64,000 bases of DNA from contig NZ_JAIVFT010000008.1 in the NCBI RefSeq assembly GCF_020829665.1, forward strand, positions 248,001 through 312,000. The letters run 5' to 3'. The notes below the pieces were generated by a model. It saw nothing but the letters and a program-made list of their open reading frames with translations. It had not been told where the DNA came from and did not search any database. The position numbers and the translations under genes were made by a program. Shown here one piece after another: positions 19,526 through 28,739 of this stretch. The stretch's first letter is position 1. Every line of letters begins with the position of its first letter. This DNA comes from Nostoc sp. CHAB 5824. Lineage in GTDB: Bacteria > Cyanobacteriota > Cyanobacteriia > Cyanobacteriales > Nostocaceae.

Positions 19526-22500
19526 CTAGCCGAGTTCTGCCATTAATTGATCGAGTTCTTGTTGACTAAACTGCATCTGAAGAAAATCAGAAGGGGTGAA
19601 CCCTCCAACGTTGGGGGACTGACAGTGGACAATGAGCGATCGCAATGCTTCAATAAATCTTTGAGCCAGTTTTTCAACAGTGGCTTGTTGATGTAATGCT
19701 TTGCTGTAAGTCCAATCCAGTCGCAATTGTCCTCCAACAATCAACCCGTTCACTTCCAACAAACAGTTACGGTTTCCTTGCTGACTCTGCATTGGGCCAG
19801 TAGATTCTTGAGCAGGGCGAAATATTGACGACTCCGAAAGAACCTGATCGAATTGACCTAAATAATTAAATTTCACTTCAGCTTGAGGTAAACTTTCTAG
19901 TCGTTCATCATTGCTGAGATAGCGCAGTACGCCGTAATTAATTCCTCGGTTGGGGATGCTCCGCAACTGCTCTTTAATAGTCTTTAATGCTTCTCCCGGA
20001 TCAACAGCTTGCTCTAAATCCAAAACGACCGGGGAGATAGTAGTAAACCAGCCTACTGTGCGTGACAGGTCAACATTATCAATGATGTCTTCTCGTCCGT
20101 GGCCTTCTAAGTCAATCAACAGAAAGTTTTTCCCTGTCCATTGGTAAAAAGCTTGTATCAATGCTGTCAGTAATACATCATTAATTTGGGTTTGATAGGC
20201 AGAGGGAACTTCTTGAAGTAAAGCTTGGGTTTCTTCAGGAGTGAGTGCAACTGATACACTCGCAGATGAAGCTTCAGTATTTTCACCATTTAAGTCTACA
20301 GGTAAAGAAGAAATCTGCTCATCTGGTTGACTTAGCCAATAATCTAATTCTGATTGTACTAGCGAGGATTGAACGTATTCCCTGAGACTTTCTGCCCACT
20401 GTTTAAACGAAGTTGTTTTCGCTGGTAGTTGTATTTCCTCTCCTTGGCTGAGTTGTAGGTAAGCAGTTTGTAAGTCTTCTAATAAAATTCTCCAGGAAAC
20501 TCCATCAACTACTAAATGATGAATAATTGTTAGCAGCCGACTAGGTTGTTGTCTCCCTAATTGGAAAAGAACAACTCGCAACAGTGGCCCTGTGGACAGG
20601 TTTAAGCTACTTTGTAATGATGTTGCTGTCGCTTCAATTGCCTCTTTTTGCTGATTTTCGGATAATTCAGATAAATCCACTACCGTAAAAGGTGTTGTTT
20701 GTTCGGGAGCAGCATGACTCGAATCCCATCCAGATGCAGTTTGCACAAAGCACGAACGCAGTGCATCATGATGTTCAAGTAATTTTTGCACAACCTGCTC
20801 CCAAAGGCTGGGGTCAAAGCTTGGAAGCACTTCTAACATAACTGCCTGATTCCAGTGGTGAGGTTCAGGAAGCGCCTGTTCAAAGAACCAATGCTGAATC
20901 GGAGTCAAGGGTAAAGAACCTGTAACAAGGCCTTGTTCTGCCTGCAATATCGTAGTTGTATTTACTATTCCTGCTAGTTCAGCAATAGTTTGGTATTCAA
21001 ATATTTGCTTGGGTGTCAGTTGTAAACCAGCCTGATTGGCTTTGGCAATTGCTTGTAAGCTGAGGATAGAATCTCCACCTAACTCAAAAAAGTTATCATA
21101 AATACCAATATTTTCTACCCGGAGAACTTCGCCCCAAATTTGGACTAGCTTTTCTTCTATGAAATCGCGTGGAGCAACAAAATCTCCTGTTAACTCTGGT
21201 CTGTTAGTATCGGGTATTGGTAGAGATTTATGATCTACCTTGCCGTTGGGTAATAGTGGCAAAGCATCTAATTGTATAAAAACTGACGGAACCATATAGT
21301 CTGGCAACGTCTGTTTCAAGAAACCACGCAATTCGGTAACTGTAGGGAAGTGCTGCTGATGAGAGACAATATAAGCAACTAAACGCTGTTGACTTGGGAA
21401 GTCTTCACGCACTACAACTACATTTTGTCTGACTCCTGGGTGTTGACTTAGCTGTGCTTCTATCTCTGCTAACTCGATTCGGAAACCCCGGAGTTTCACT
21501 TGGTTGTCAATGCGTCCAAGAAACTCTATGTTTCCGTCTGGTAAATAGCGGGCTAAATCACCAGTTTTATATAGAAGGCTCCCTTCTGCCTTTTCAAAAG
21601 GATTGACGATAAACTTTTGGGCTGTCAACTCTGATTGATTGAGATAACCCCGTGCTAAACCATCGCCACCGATGTAGATTTCACCAGGTACACCCACAGG
21701 TACTAGCTGTAAGTGCGAGTCTAACAGATAGATTTGAGCGTTTGCGATCGCCTTTCCAATTGGAACCACCCTTTGTTCATCTAGAGGCTGACATCGCCAA
21801 TAAGTTGTATCGATTGTCGCCTCTGTTGGGCCGTATAAATTACACAGTTCAACATTTGGTAAAATGCTAAAAAAGCTTTCTTGCAAATCAACAGCTAATG
21901 CTTCGCCACCACAAAATACTCGGCGCAAGCTGTGACAGGTGTGTAGCTTTTGTTCTGCTAAGAGCGATCGCAACTGTGAGGGTACGAATTGTACAATACT
22001 TACCTGCTGTTGTGCAATCAACTCCAAAAGATAAGCACTATCTTGATGTCCACTTGGTTTAGCTAAAATCAACTGTCCACCTGCTAACAAAGGTGCATAG
22101 AATTCCCAAACCGAAGCATCAAAGCTAAATGGTGTTTTTTGCAAAACGCGGTCTGAGGGTGTAATGGGGAATTCTGTTTGCATCCACACCATATGGTTGT
22201 AAATTGCATGATGGGGAATCATCACACCTTTGGGTTGTCCTGTGGAACCAGATGTGTAAATCACATATGCCAAGTTTTGGGGTTGAACTGTGCTGTTTGG
22301 GGTGTCATTGCTGTGTTGGGCTATGGTATCCCGGTCTTGGTCTAAACAGACAGTCTGCGCTGATGTTTGGGGTAGTACATCCTGTAAGTGTTTCTGAGTC
22401 AGTAATAGCGATATGCCCGCATCAGAAAGCATAAATGCCAAGCGCTCAGAAGGATAAGCGGGGTCAAGGGGTACATAAGCGCCACCTGCTTTAAGAATGC

Positions 22501-24184
22501 CCAACAGCCCCACGACCATTTCTAGGGAACGTTCTACGCAAATCCCGACCAAGATATCGGGGGCAACACCTAACTTTTGCAAGTGGTGGGCAAGTTGATT
22601 GGCTTTAATATTTAACTCTTGGTAGGTTAATTTTTTATCTGCAAAGACTACTGCTAGTGCATCCGGTGTTTTTTCTACCTGCTCCTCGAATAACTCATGA
22701 ATACACTTGTTTAAGGTATATTCTGCCTGAGTGTGATTCCATGTCAACAACTGATGCTGCTCATCTGCTGTTAGTAAGGGCAGTTGTGCTATTTGCTGGT
22801 CGGGATTAGCAACAATACCTGTAAGCAATGTCTGTAAATGCTCTGCCATCCGGGCAATAGTGGCTGCATCAAATAAATCAGTATTGTATTCTAACGTACC
22901 TCTGATTCCTGACTCAGTTTCCTCCATTAACAAAGTTAAATCAAACTTGGCGGTGCTAGTTTTACTTTGCAAAGCCTGTAAAGTTAAACCAGATAACTCT
23001 ACTGCCGACATTGGCGCATTTTGGAGAACAAACATAACTTGGAATAGCGGTGTATGGCTCAAGTCACGCTGGGGCTTAAGCTCTTCCACCAGTAAATCAA
23101 AAGGGAAATCTTGGTGGTCATAGGCTCCTAATGTAACTTCCCGCACCCTACCTAGTAGTTCTCGGAAGGTGGGATTATCTGATAAATTAGTTCGCAACAC
23201 TAATGTATTGACAAAAAAGCCAATTAACCCTTCTAACTCTGTGCGATCGCGATTAGCAATTGGTGAACCAACTACAATATCCCCAGTATTCGTATAGCGA
23301 TATAGGATAACTTTGAAAGCTGCTAACAGAGTCATAAACAGGGTGCTACCTTCCTGCTGACTCAAAGTTTTTAGGGCAACAGTTACATCTTTTGGTAACT
23401 GGAAAGATTGCATTGCCCCTTGGTAACTTTGGACATGGGGTCGAGGTCGGTCGGTGGGTAACTCTAAAACTGGCAGGCTGTCTTTTAATTGCTGTTTCCA
23501 GTAGTCTATTTGAGTTGCCAGCACTTCACCTTGTAACCATTTTCGCTGCCAAAGAGCATAGTCGGCGTACTGGATGGGCAATTCTGGTAGTGGAGAAGGC
23601 TTGCCGCTACAGTAACATTCGTAAAGAGTTGCTACTTCACGCACCAATATGTCTGTTGACCAACCATCACTAATAATGTGGTGCATAGTAAACAACAATA
23701 TATGTTCTGCCTCGTCCAGACGTAGTAAGGTACTTCTCACCAATGGCCCAGTTGCTAAATCAAAAGGTTGTCCAGCTTCCTTGTTTGCTAAATGTTGTGC
23801 CTCAGTATTTCGCTTTTGCGCTGGTAAGGCTGTCAGGTCAATTAACTTAATAGTGAGCTTCTGTTGGGGATTAATTACCTGAATTGCTTCTCCATCCACA
23901 ACATTAAATGTGGTTCGCAAAATCTCGTGACGCTGGATGATTTCGTTAAAGCTTTGTTCCAGTGCAGTGATATTAAGTACACCATTCAGGCGTAAGGTAG
24001 CAGAAATGTTATAAAAAGGGCTGTCTGGTTCTAACTGATTGAGAAACCATAAACGTTGTTGTGCAAAAGATAGTGGTAAATTATCTGAACTCTCCCTTGT
24101 AAAAATCGTCGCCATTTCGGGAGATGCGATTCCTTCTTCTTCTAGCAAATAAGCAAGTAGTTCCAGTTTCTGTGCGTCCATCAT
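19526..24184 (-). CDS. NRPS module: C-A(Gln)-PCP-E
   Basis: A 1552-residue protein. C domain 35-470 of the L-donor type (LPLSFAQQRLWFLNQL; HHIISDG near 167). A domain 490-1000 with code DAWQFGLIDK, a glutamine code. PCP serine in ELGGDSILSL near 1036. Epimerisation domain 1095-1520 with HHLVVDG near 1223. It therefore presents D-Gln to the next module. The C-terminus GFTPSDFLQMQFSQQ begins with TPSD, the hallmark of donor communication helices after E domains. Its ATG overlaps the stop of the preceding gene (ATGA at 24181-24184), so translation is coupled and the subunits are made in fixed proportion. Confidence 0.92.
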   Translation of the reverse strand: MMDAQKLELLAYLLEEEGIASPEMATIFTRESSDNLPLSFAQQRLWFLNQLEPDSPFYNISATLRLNGVLNITALEQSFNEIIQRHEILRTTFNVVDGEAIQVINPQQKLTIKLIDLTALPAQKRNTEAQHLANKEAGQPFDLATGPLVRSTLLRLDEAEHILLFTMHHIISDGWSTDILVREVATLYECYCSGKPSPLPELPIQYADYALWQRKWLQGEVLATQIDYWKQQLKDSLPVLELPTDRPRPHVQSYQGAMQSFQLPKDVTVALKTLSQQEGSTLFMTLLAAFKVILYRYTNTGDIVVGSPIANRDRTELEGLIGFFVNTLVLRTNLSDNPTFRELLGRVREVTLGAYDHQDFPFDLLVEELKPQRDLSHTPLFQVMFVLQNAPMSAVELSGLTLQALQSKTSTAKFDLTLLMEETESGIRGTLEYNTDLFDAATIARMAEHLQTLLTGIVANPDQQIAQLPLLTADEQHQLLTWNHTQAEYTLNKCIHELFEEQVEKTPDALAVVFADKKLTYQELNIKANQLAHHLQKLGVAPDILVGICVERSLEMVVGLLGILKAGGAYVPLDPAYPSERLAFMLSDAGISLLLTQKHLQDVLPQTSAQTVCLDQDRDTIAQHSNDTPNSTVQPQNLAYVIYTSGSTGQPKGVMIPHHAIYNHMVWMQTEFPITPSDRVLQKTPFSFDASVWEFYAPLLAGGQLILAKPSGHQDSAYLLELIAQQQVSIVQFVPSQLRSLLAEQKLHTCHSLRRVFCGGEALAVDLQESFFSILPNVELCNLYGPTEATIDTTYWRCQPLDEQRVVPIGKAIANAQIYLLDSHLQLVPVGVPGEIYIGGDGLARGYLNQSELTAQKFIVNPFEKAEGSLLYKTGDLARYLPDGNIEFLGRIDNQVKLRGFRIELAEIEAQLSQHPGVRQNVVVVREDFPSQQRLVAYIVSHQQHFPTVTELRGFLKQTLPDYMVPSVFIQLDALPLLPNGKVDHKSLPIPDTNRPELTGDFVAPRDFIEEKLVQIWGEVLRVENIGIYDNFFELGGDSILSLQAIAKANQAGLQLTPKQIFEYQTIAELAGIVNTTTILQAEQGLVTGSLPLTPIQHWFFEQALPEPHHWNQAVMLEVLPSFDPSLWEQVVQKLLEHHDALRSCFVQTASGWDSSHAAPEQTTPFTVVDLSELSENQQKEAIEATATSLQSSLNLSTGPLLRVVLFQLGRQQPSRLLTIIHHLVVDGVSWRILLEDLQTAYLQLSQGEEIQLPAKTTSFKQWAESLREYVQSSLVQSELDYWLSQPDEQISSLPVDLNGENTEASSASVSVALTPEETQALLQEVPSAYQTQINDVLLTALIQAFYQWTGKNFLLIDLEGHGREDIIDNVDLSRTVGWFTTISPVVLDLEQAVDPGEALKTIKEQLRSIPNRGINYGVLRYLSNDERLESLPQAEVKFNYLGQFDQVLSESSIFRPAQESTGPMQSQQGNRNCLLEVNGLIVGGQLRLDWTYSKALHQQATVEKLAQRFIEALRSLIVHCQSPNVGGFTPSDFLQMQFSQQELDQLMAELG

Positions 24185-27100
24185 GCCCTCACTTGTTTGA
24201 TTGCTTTCCGGTTCTCAAGTGCTTGTTTTGCCTCTTCGGCAGACATACCCTCTAGCTGTTTGACGATTTGTGCTATCTTTGCCGTCATTCCTGGTTTAGC
24301 TTCATAGGCAATTAGTCTTGAGGACAATTCCGCTACTGTGGGTGACTCAAATAAACAACGCAGAGGTAAGTCTAATTTAAAAGTTTCCCGAATCCGGGAG
24401 ATAACTTGAGTAGCTAACAAGGAGTGTCCCCCTAACTCAAAAAAGTTGTCGTGAATGCCAACTCGCTCAACACGGAGAATTTTTGCCCAAATTCCCGCTA
24501 ACACTTCTTCCACATCTGTACGGGGTGGCACAAAAGTTTCTTCTAACTCAGTTCTTACTGATTCGGGTATAGTTAAACTGCAGCGATCTATCTTACCATT
24601 AGGCAAAAGCGGCAGTGCCGGCAGTAACATGAAAGCCGAGGGGATCATATAAACTGGCAGTTTTTGCTTAAGGAAATCGCGGAGTTGAGGCACCAACTCA
24701 TGGGCAAACTGCCCTTGTAAGGGGTTGTTGGCGTAGGTTCTCCAAGGGCGATTTTTGGTAGTCTGAGTTGTGTTTTTGGAGTACCCATTTGCTGGACATC
24801 GCCGGAAGACTACATCGTAACAACCCTCCGCACCAGAATCTGACCAAGTAATGTCGATAGAGTAAGCTAATTCTTCAGCTAATGTCCAAAAATCTTCTGG
24901 CTCAACTCCAGGATTTGTAAAAATTGTTTGCCAAGCTTGTCTCATTTCACCGACAGTTTCCGATTCCTCAGAGGATGCTAACCACTGCAAAATCTGGTGT
25001 TCGGCAGCGACACGGGCATTTGGAACACAAGCGAGCGCTAAAATTTCTGGTTGGGTTTCTATCAGCGATCGCCTCACAATTGCGGGTGTTAACTGCTCTT
25101 TATGCCAGTCTAACCAAGGCACATCTATTTTCGGATTAACTTCATGCCCTATATGCAGAATGACATCGTAGCGAAATTTATTTAATTCATTTTGGTAGTA
25201 ACCGCGTTCCAGCAAAATTTCTACATGGCTAATCTTCGGTAAATACTGTTTTAAGGCAGTGAAAAAGGCTGGTTCAATAACCAGTTGTTTTTCCTCAAAT
25301 ACTTGCTTTTGGACACGCTGCTTTAGCTCTGCTTTGGAGACAGAGTTTGCTGCTCGATGGAATTGGACTGACGCATGAAAATGTTCCAAAACTGACAAAC
25401 TGCGAATATCTCCCAGGAAGATATAACCACCTGGTTCTACTGCATTCACTGCTTTTTCTAATACCTCTAACAGATAGTCAATGCTTGGAAAATATTGAAC
25501 TACCGAAACTATTAATACTGTTTTGAAACTATTGGCTCCTATGTCCTCAAAGTCATTTGCTCCTCTTTGAATCAGAGTAACCCCAGGTATTTGTGGCTCT
25601 AACAAAGTCAATTGATAGTGCAGATTAGCCAGAGCTTTGGCTGATAGATCGGTGGCATAATATTTTTGGCAATGGGGTGCAATCCGAAATAACATCAAAC
25701 CGCTTCCACTACCTATCTCTAGGACACGGCTTGGTTTGAATGACAAAATTCGCTCTACTGTCTGACTTATCCAGTCGCTCACTTCTAATTCTGGAATAGG
25801 CTGACCAGTATAGCTACTGTTCCAACCTTTGATATCAAACTTTAGTGTTTCCTTTGTGGCAACTTCTTGGTAGAGGTCATCGAAAATATCTTCCCACTGT
25901 GTTAACTGTTCACTACTCAATTCATTCGCTGCATCAGATGGTGGTTTTTGTACTACGTAAGCCACCAAGCGTTTATTTCCAGGTTCATCTTCTCTGGTGA
26001 TAACTACAGTTTTCTCTACCGCCGGATGTTGGCTTAGTACTGCTTCTATCTCTCCTAATTCAATCCGAAAACCACGAATTTTTACCTGATGATCGACTCG
26101 GCCAACCAAGGCAATATTCTCATCTGGCAAGTACCGTGCTAAATCGCCAGTTTTGTACAGACGCGCTCCCGGTTGGCTGTTGAAGGGGTTAGGAATAAAC
26201 TTTTCGGCTGTTAATTCTGGGCGGTTATGATAACCTCTAGCTAAACTTACACCACCAATGTAAAGCTCTCCACAAACTCCAATTGGTACTGGCTGCAAAA
26301 GAGAATCTAAAATGTAAAGTTGGGTGTTAGCAAAGGGTCGCCCAATCGGTACTAACTGCTCAGTTGATAAATCTTCTGTAGCACTTTCAAAATAGGAACT
26401 GTCAATTGTGGCTTCAGTTAAGCCATAAGAATTAATTAGCCTTGTCTGTTCACCGAGAAAACCTTTGAATTTTTGGTACTCTCCGCCATACCAACTATCA
26501 GAACCGCAGATCAACAATCGCATAAAATCGAGGCATTTTTGATTTTCCTCTAGGTACTGGACAAGGTTTCGGAAAACTGCGGGGACAAATTCTGCACACT
26601 CAACTTTCTGCTGGTGCATCAAAGCATATAATTTATCCGGTTCTAGTAGGAAGTCACGAGGAGAAATAACTAATTTCGCACCAGAACATAAAGCACGGAT
26701 TAAGTCACCAGCAAAAACATCGAAGGAGAAATTAGCCATTTGCAGGTGGCAAGTTAGCGATGGCGTTCCGCCCGCCGTAGGCGATCGCAGTTGATAAGCT
26801 TGCTCCCAGCCCAGATAGGCGTTGACAAGGCTGCTATGCTGAACCATCACACCCTTTGCCTGACCAGTAGAACCAGAGGTATAGATGAGATATGCTAGGT
26901 TTTCGGCTGTAACTGTGTTGCTAGGTAGATTTAACTCTGATTCTTGAGAAATTAATCCCCAATCTGCATCTAGACAAACTACTTGACTTTTGCAAGCCGG
27001 AAGTGTATCTACCAAATGCTTGTGAGTCAGTAGTACCTGACAATCTGCATCTTGCACCATGTAAGCTAGGCGCTGTGCAGGTTGGTCTGAATCTAGCGGT

Positions 27101-28728
27101 ACATAAGCACCACCAGCTTTCAGCACACCTAAAACTGCGATCGCCATGTCGAGGCTACGTTCTACACAAATGCCTACTAATACTTCTGGGCTGACACCTA
27201 ATTTTTGCAAGTAGCGTGCTAACTGATTCGCGCACTGATTTAATTGTTGATAGGTGAGGCTTTGGTCTGCAAATACTACAGCTACTGCATCTGGTGTTTT
27301 TTCAACCTGTGCCTCAAATAACTCATAGATGCACTGGTTTTGAGGGTACTCACTCTGAGTCTGATTCCACTCTACAAGTAACTGATGTTTTTCAGATGCA
27401 CTTAACACTGGCAACTCCTGCAAGCGGATTGTAGGATTAGTTGCCATTGCTTCGAGCAATATTTGGAAATGCCCTGCCATCCTGGTAATAGTAGCAGCAT
27501 TAAAGCGATCAGAATCATAAGTAATAGATACTTTTAACTCAGACCCAGCTGTCGCACCAATACTCAGAGGATAGTTGGTATAGTTAAAACTACTAATATT
27601 GTAGATTTCTAAATTTTTTTGCCAATCAGACAACGCCCGATCCACCGGATAATTTTCAAACACCACGATGCTTTCAAATAACGGCAACCCTCGTGGTATT
27701 TCACTCCAACCTTGAATTTCTACTAGTGGAGTATATTCATACTGACGGATTTCTAACAATTGATGCTGTAACTGCTCAAGCCAAGGCAGTAACAACATTT
27801 CAGCATCCAATTTCACCCGCAAAGGTAGGGTGTTGATGAATATTCCTACCATTGACTCAGCAGTTGGTAAGTCTACTGGACGACCGGAAACTGTAACACC
27901 ATACACTACCTCATCCTCACCGCTATAGCGACTAAGGAGCAAAGCCCAAGCCCCCTGAACTATGGTATTTAGGGTCAGTTGATGCTGTTTTGCCCACGAT
28001 TTGAGGGCTGTTGTGGTTGCAGGTGAGAGTTTGAGGCTTTGTTCAAGATACTTTTCTGGTTGAGCCGACAAACTGTGAACTTCAAGATTAGTTAAGGGAG
28101 TGGGTGCTGTTATTCCTTGAAGTGTTTGTCGCCAAAAAGCCTCAGCTTGAGATAAATCTTGCTGTTGCAACCAAGCAATATAGTCAGCGAAGCGATCGCC
28201 AGATTGTAAAGAAATTTCTTCACCCCGACAAAATGCTTCGTAAAGTAAAACAAAATCTTTGAATACTAAAGCTCCTGACCAGCCATCAAGGATAATGTGA
28301 TGGGAACTCCAGACAAAGTGGTAATGCTGATCGCCCAAACGAATTAAAGTGAGGCGCAACAGCGATTCATTAGACAAGTTAAAACCCTGTTGGCGATCGC
28401 TCAACAAAAAAGCCTGGAATTTCTCTTGCTGTTCTTCTGGATTTATTCCCCGCCAATCTAGTTTTTGTAGAGGTAATTGGACTTTTTTATGCACAACTTG
28501 TAGCGGTTTGTCAAGTCCTTCCCAATGGAAACTAGTACGCAAAGGTGAGTGATGAGCCACGACTCTTTCCCAAGCCTGTTCAAAAGCGGCAATATTGAGC
28601 ATTCCCCGCAAGCCATAGCTCAACTGTACAAAATAAGCTCCAGATTCGGATTCATACAAGTTGTGAAAGAGAATACCCTGCTGGACTGGGGAAAGTTCGT
28701 AGATATTTTCGATATTAGCTGTATTCAT
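24181..28728 (-). CDS. NRPS module: C-A(Orn)-N-methyltransferase-PCP
   Basis: A 1515-residue protein. C domain 5-440 of the D-donor type (SPVQQGILFH; HHIILDG). A domain from 460 with code DVGEIGSIDK, known for ornithine. An N-methyltransferase is inserted between core motifs A8 and A10 (about 930-1330, SAM motif VLEIGSGSG near 1001). The A tail (YMIPSAFMLLPALPLLPNGK) is near 1360 and the PCP serine in ELGGHSLLAT near 1432. It should install N-methyl-ornithine. A Shine-Dalgarno AGGAGA precedes the ATG and overlaps the upstream stop. An in-frame palindromic repeat at 26757-26788 adds residues SPTAGGTPS just ahead of the A4 region. Whether the methyl goes on the alpha-N is inferred from the usual role of such inserts. 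Confidence 0.9.
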   Translation of the reverse strand: MNTANIENIYELSPVQQGILFHNLYESESGAYFVQLSYGLRGMLNIAAFEQAWERVVAHHSPLRTSFHWEGLDKPLQVVHKKVQLPLQKLDWRGINPEEQQEKFQAFLLSDRQQGFNLSNESLLRLTLIRLGDQHYHFVWSSHHIILDGWSGALVFKDFVLLYEAFCRGEEISLQSGDRFADYIAWLQQQDLSQAEAFWRQTLQGITAPTPLTNLEVHSLSAQPEKYLEQSLKLSPATTTALKSWAKQHQLTLNTIVQGAWALLLSRYSGEDEVVYGVTVSGRPVDLPTAESMVGIFINTLPLRVKLDAEMLLLPWLEQLQHQLLEIRQYEYTPLVEIQGWSEIPRGLPLFESIVVFENYPVDRALSDWQKNLEIYNISSFNYTNYPLSIGATAGSELKVSITYDSDRFNAATITRMAGHFQILLEAMATNPTIRLQELPVLSASEKHQLLVEWNQTQSEYPQNQCIYELFEAQVEKTPDAVAVVFADQSLTYQQLNQCANQLARYLQKLGVSPEVLVGICVERSLDMAIAVLGVLKAGGAYVPLDSDQPAQRLAYMVQDADCQVLLTHKHLVDTLPACKSQVVCLDADWGLISQESELNLPSNTVTAENLAYLIYTSGSTGQAKGVMVQHSSLVNAYLGWEQAYQLRSPTAGGTPSLTCHLQMANFSFDVFAGDLIRALCSGAKLVISPRDFLLEPDKLYALMHQQKVECAEFVPAVFRNLVQYLEENQKCLDFMRLLICGSDSWYGGEYQKFKGFLGEQTRLINSYGLTEATIDSSYFESATEDLSTEQLVPIGRPFANTQLYILDSLLQPVPIGVCGELYIGGVSLARGYHNRPELTAEKFIPNPFNSQPGARLYKTGDLARYLPDENIALVGRVDHQVKIRGFRIELGEIEAVLSQHPAVEKTVVITREDEPGNKRLVAYVVQKPPSDAANELSSEQLTQWEDIFDDLYQEVATKETLKFDIKGWNSSYTGQPIPELEVSDWISQTVERILSFKPSRVLEIGSGSGLMLFRIAPHCQKYYATDLSAKALANLHYQLTLLEPQIPGVTLIQRGANDFEDIGANSFKTVLIVSVVQYFPSIDYLLEVLEKAVNAVEPGGYIFLGDIRSLSVLEHFHASVQFHRAANSVSKAELKQRVQKQVFEEKQLVIEPAFFTALKQYLPKISHVEILLERGYYQNELNKFRYDVILHIGHEVNPKIDVPWLDWHKEQLTPAIVRRSLIETQPEILALACVPNARVAAEHQILQWLASSEESETVGEMRQAWQTIFTNPGVEPEDFWTLAEELAYSIDITWSDSGAEGCYDVVFRRCPANGYSKNTTQTTKNRPWRTYANNPLQGQFAHELVPQLRDFLKQKLPVYMIPSAFMLLPALPLLPNGKIDRCSLTIPESVRTELEETFVPPRTDVEEVLAGIWAKILRVERVGIHDNFFELGGHSLLATQVISRIRETFKLDLPLRCLFESPTVAELSSRLIAYEAKPGMTAKIAQIVKQLEGMSAEEAKQALENRKAIKQVRA
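26757..26788. repeat. Palindromic repeat inserted in frame in an NRPS gene
   Basis: A 32-bp element, GCGATGGCGTTCCG to TAGGCGATCGC, close to the copy at 377-409. On the minus strand it encodes SPTAGGTPS between QAYQLR and CHLQMANFSF, where other A domains have a much shorter loop. The reading frame is kept. Confidence 0.75.
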
Positions 28729-28739
28729 TGGCTTGTCTC

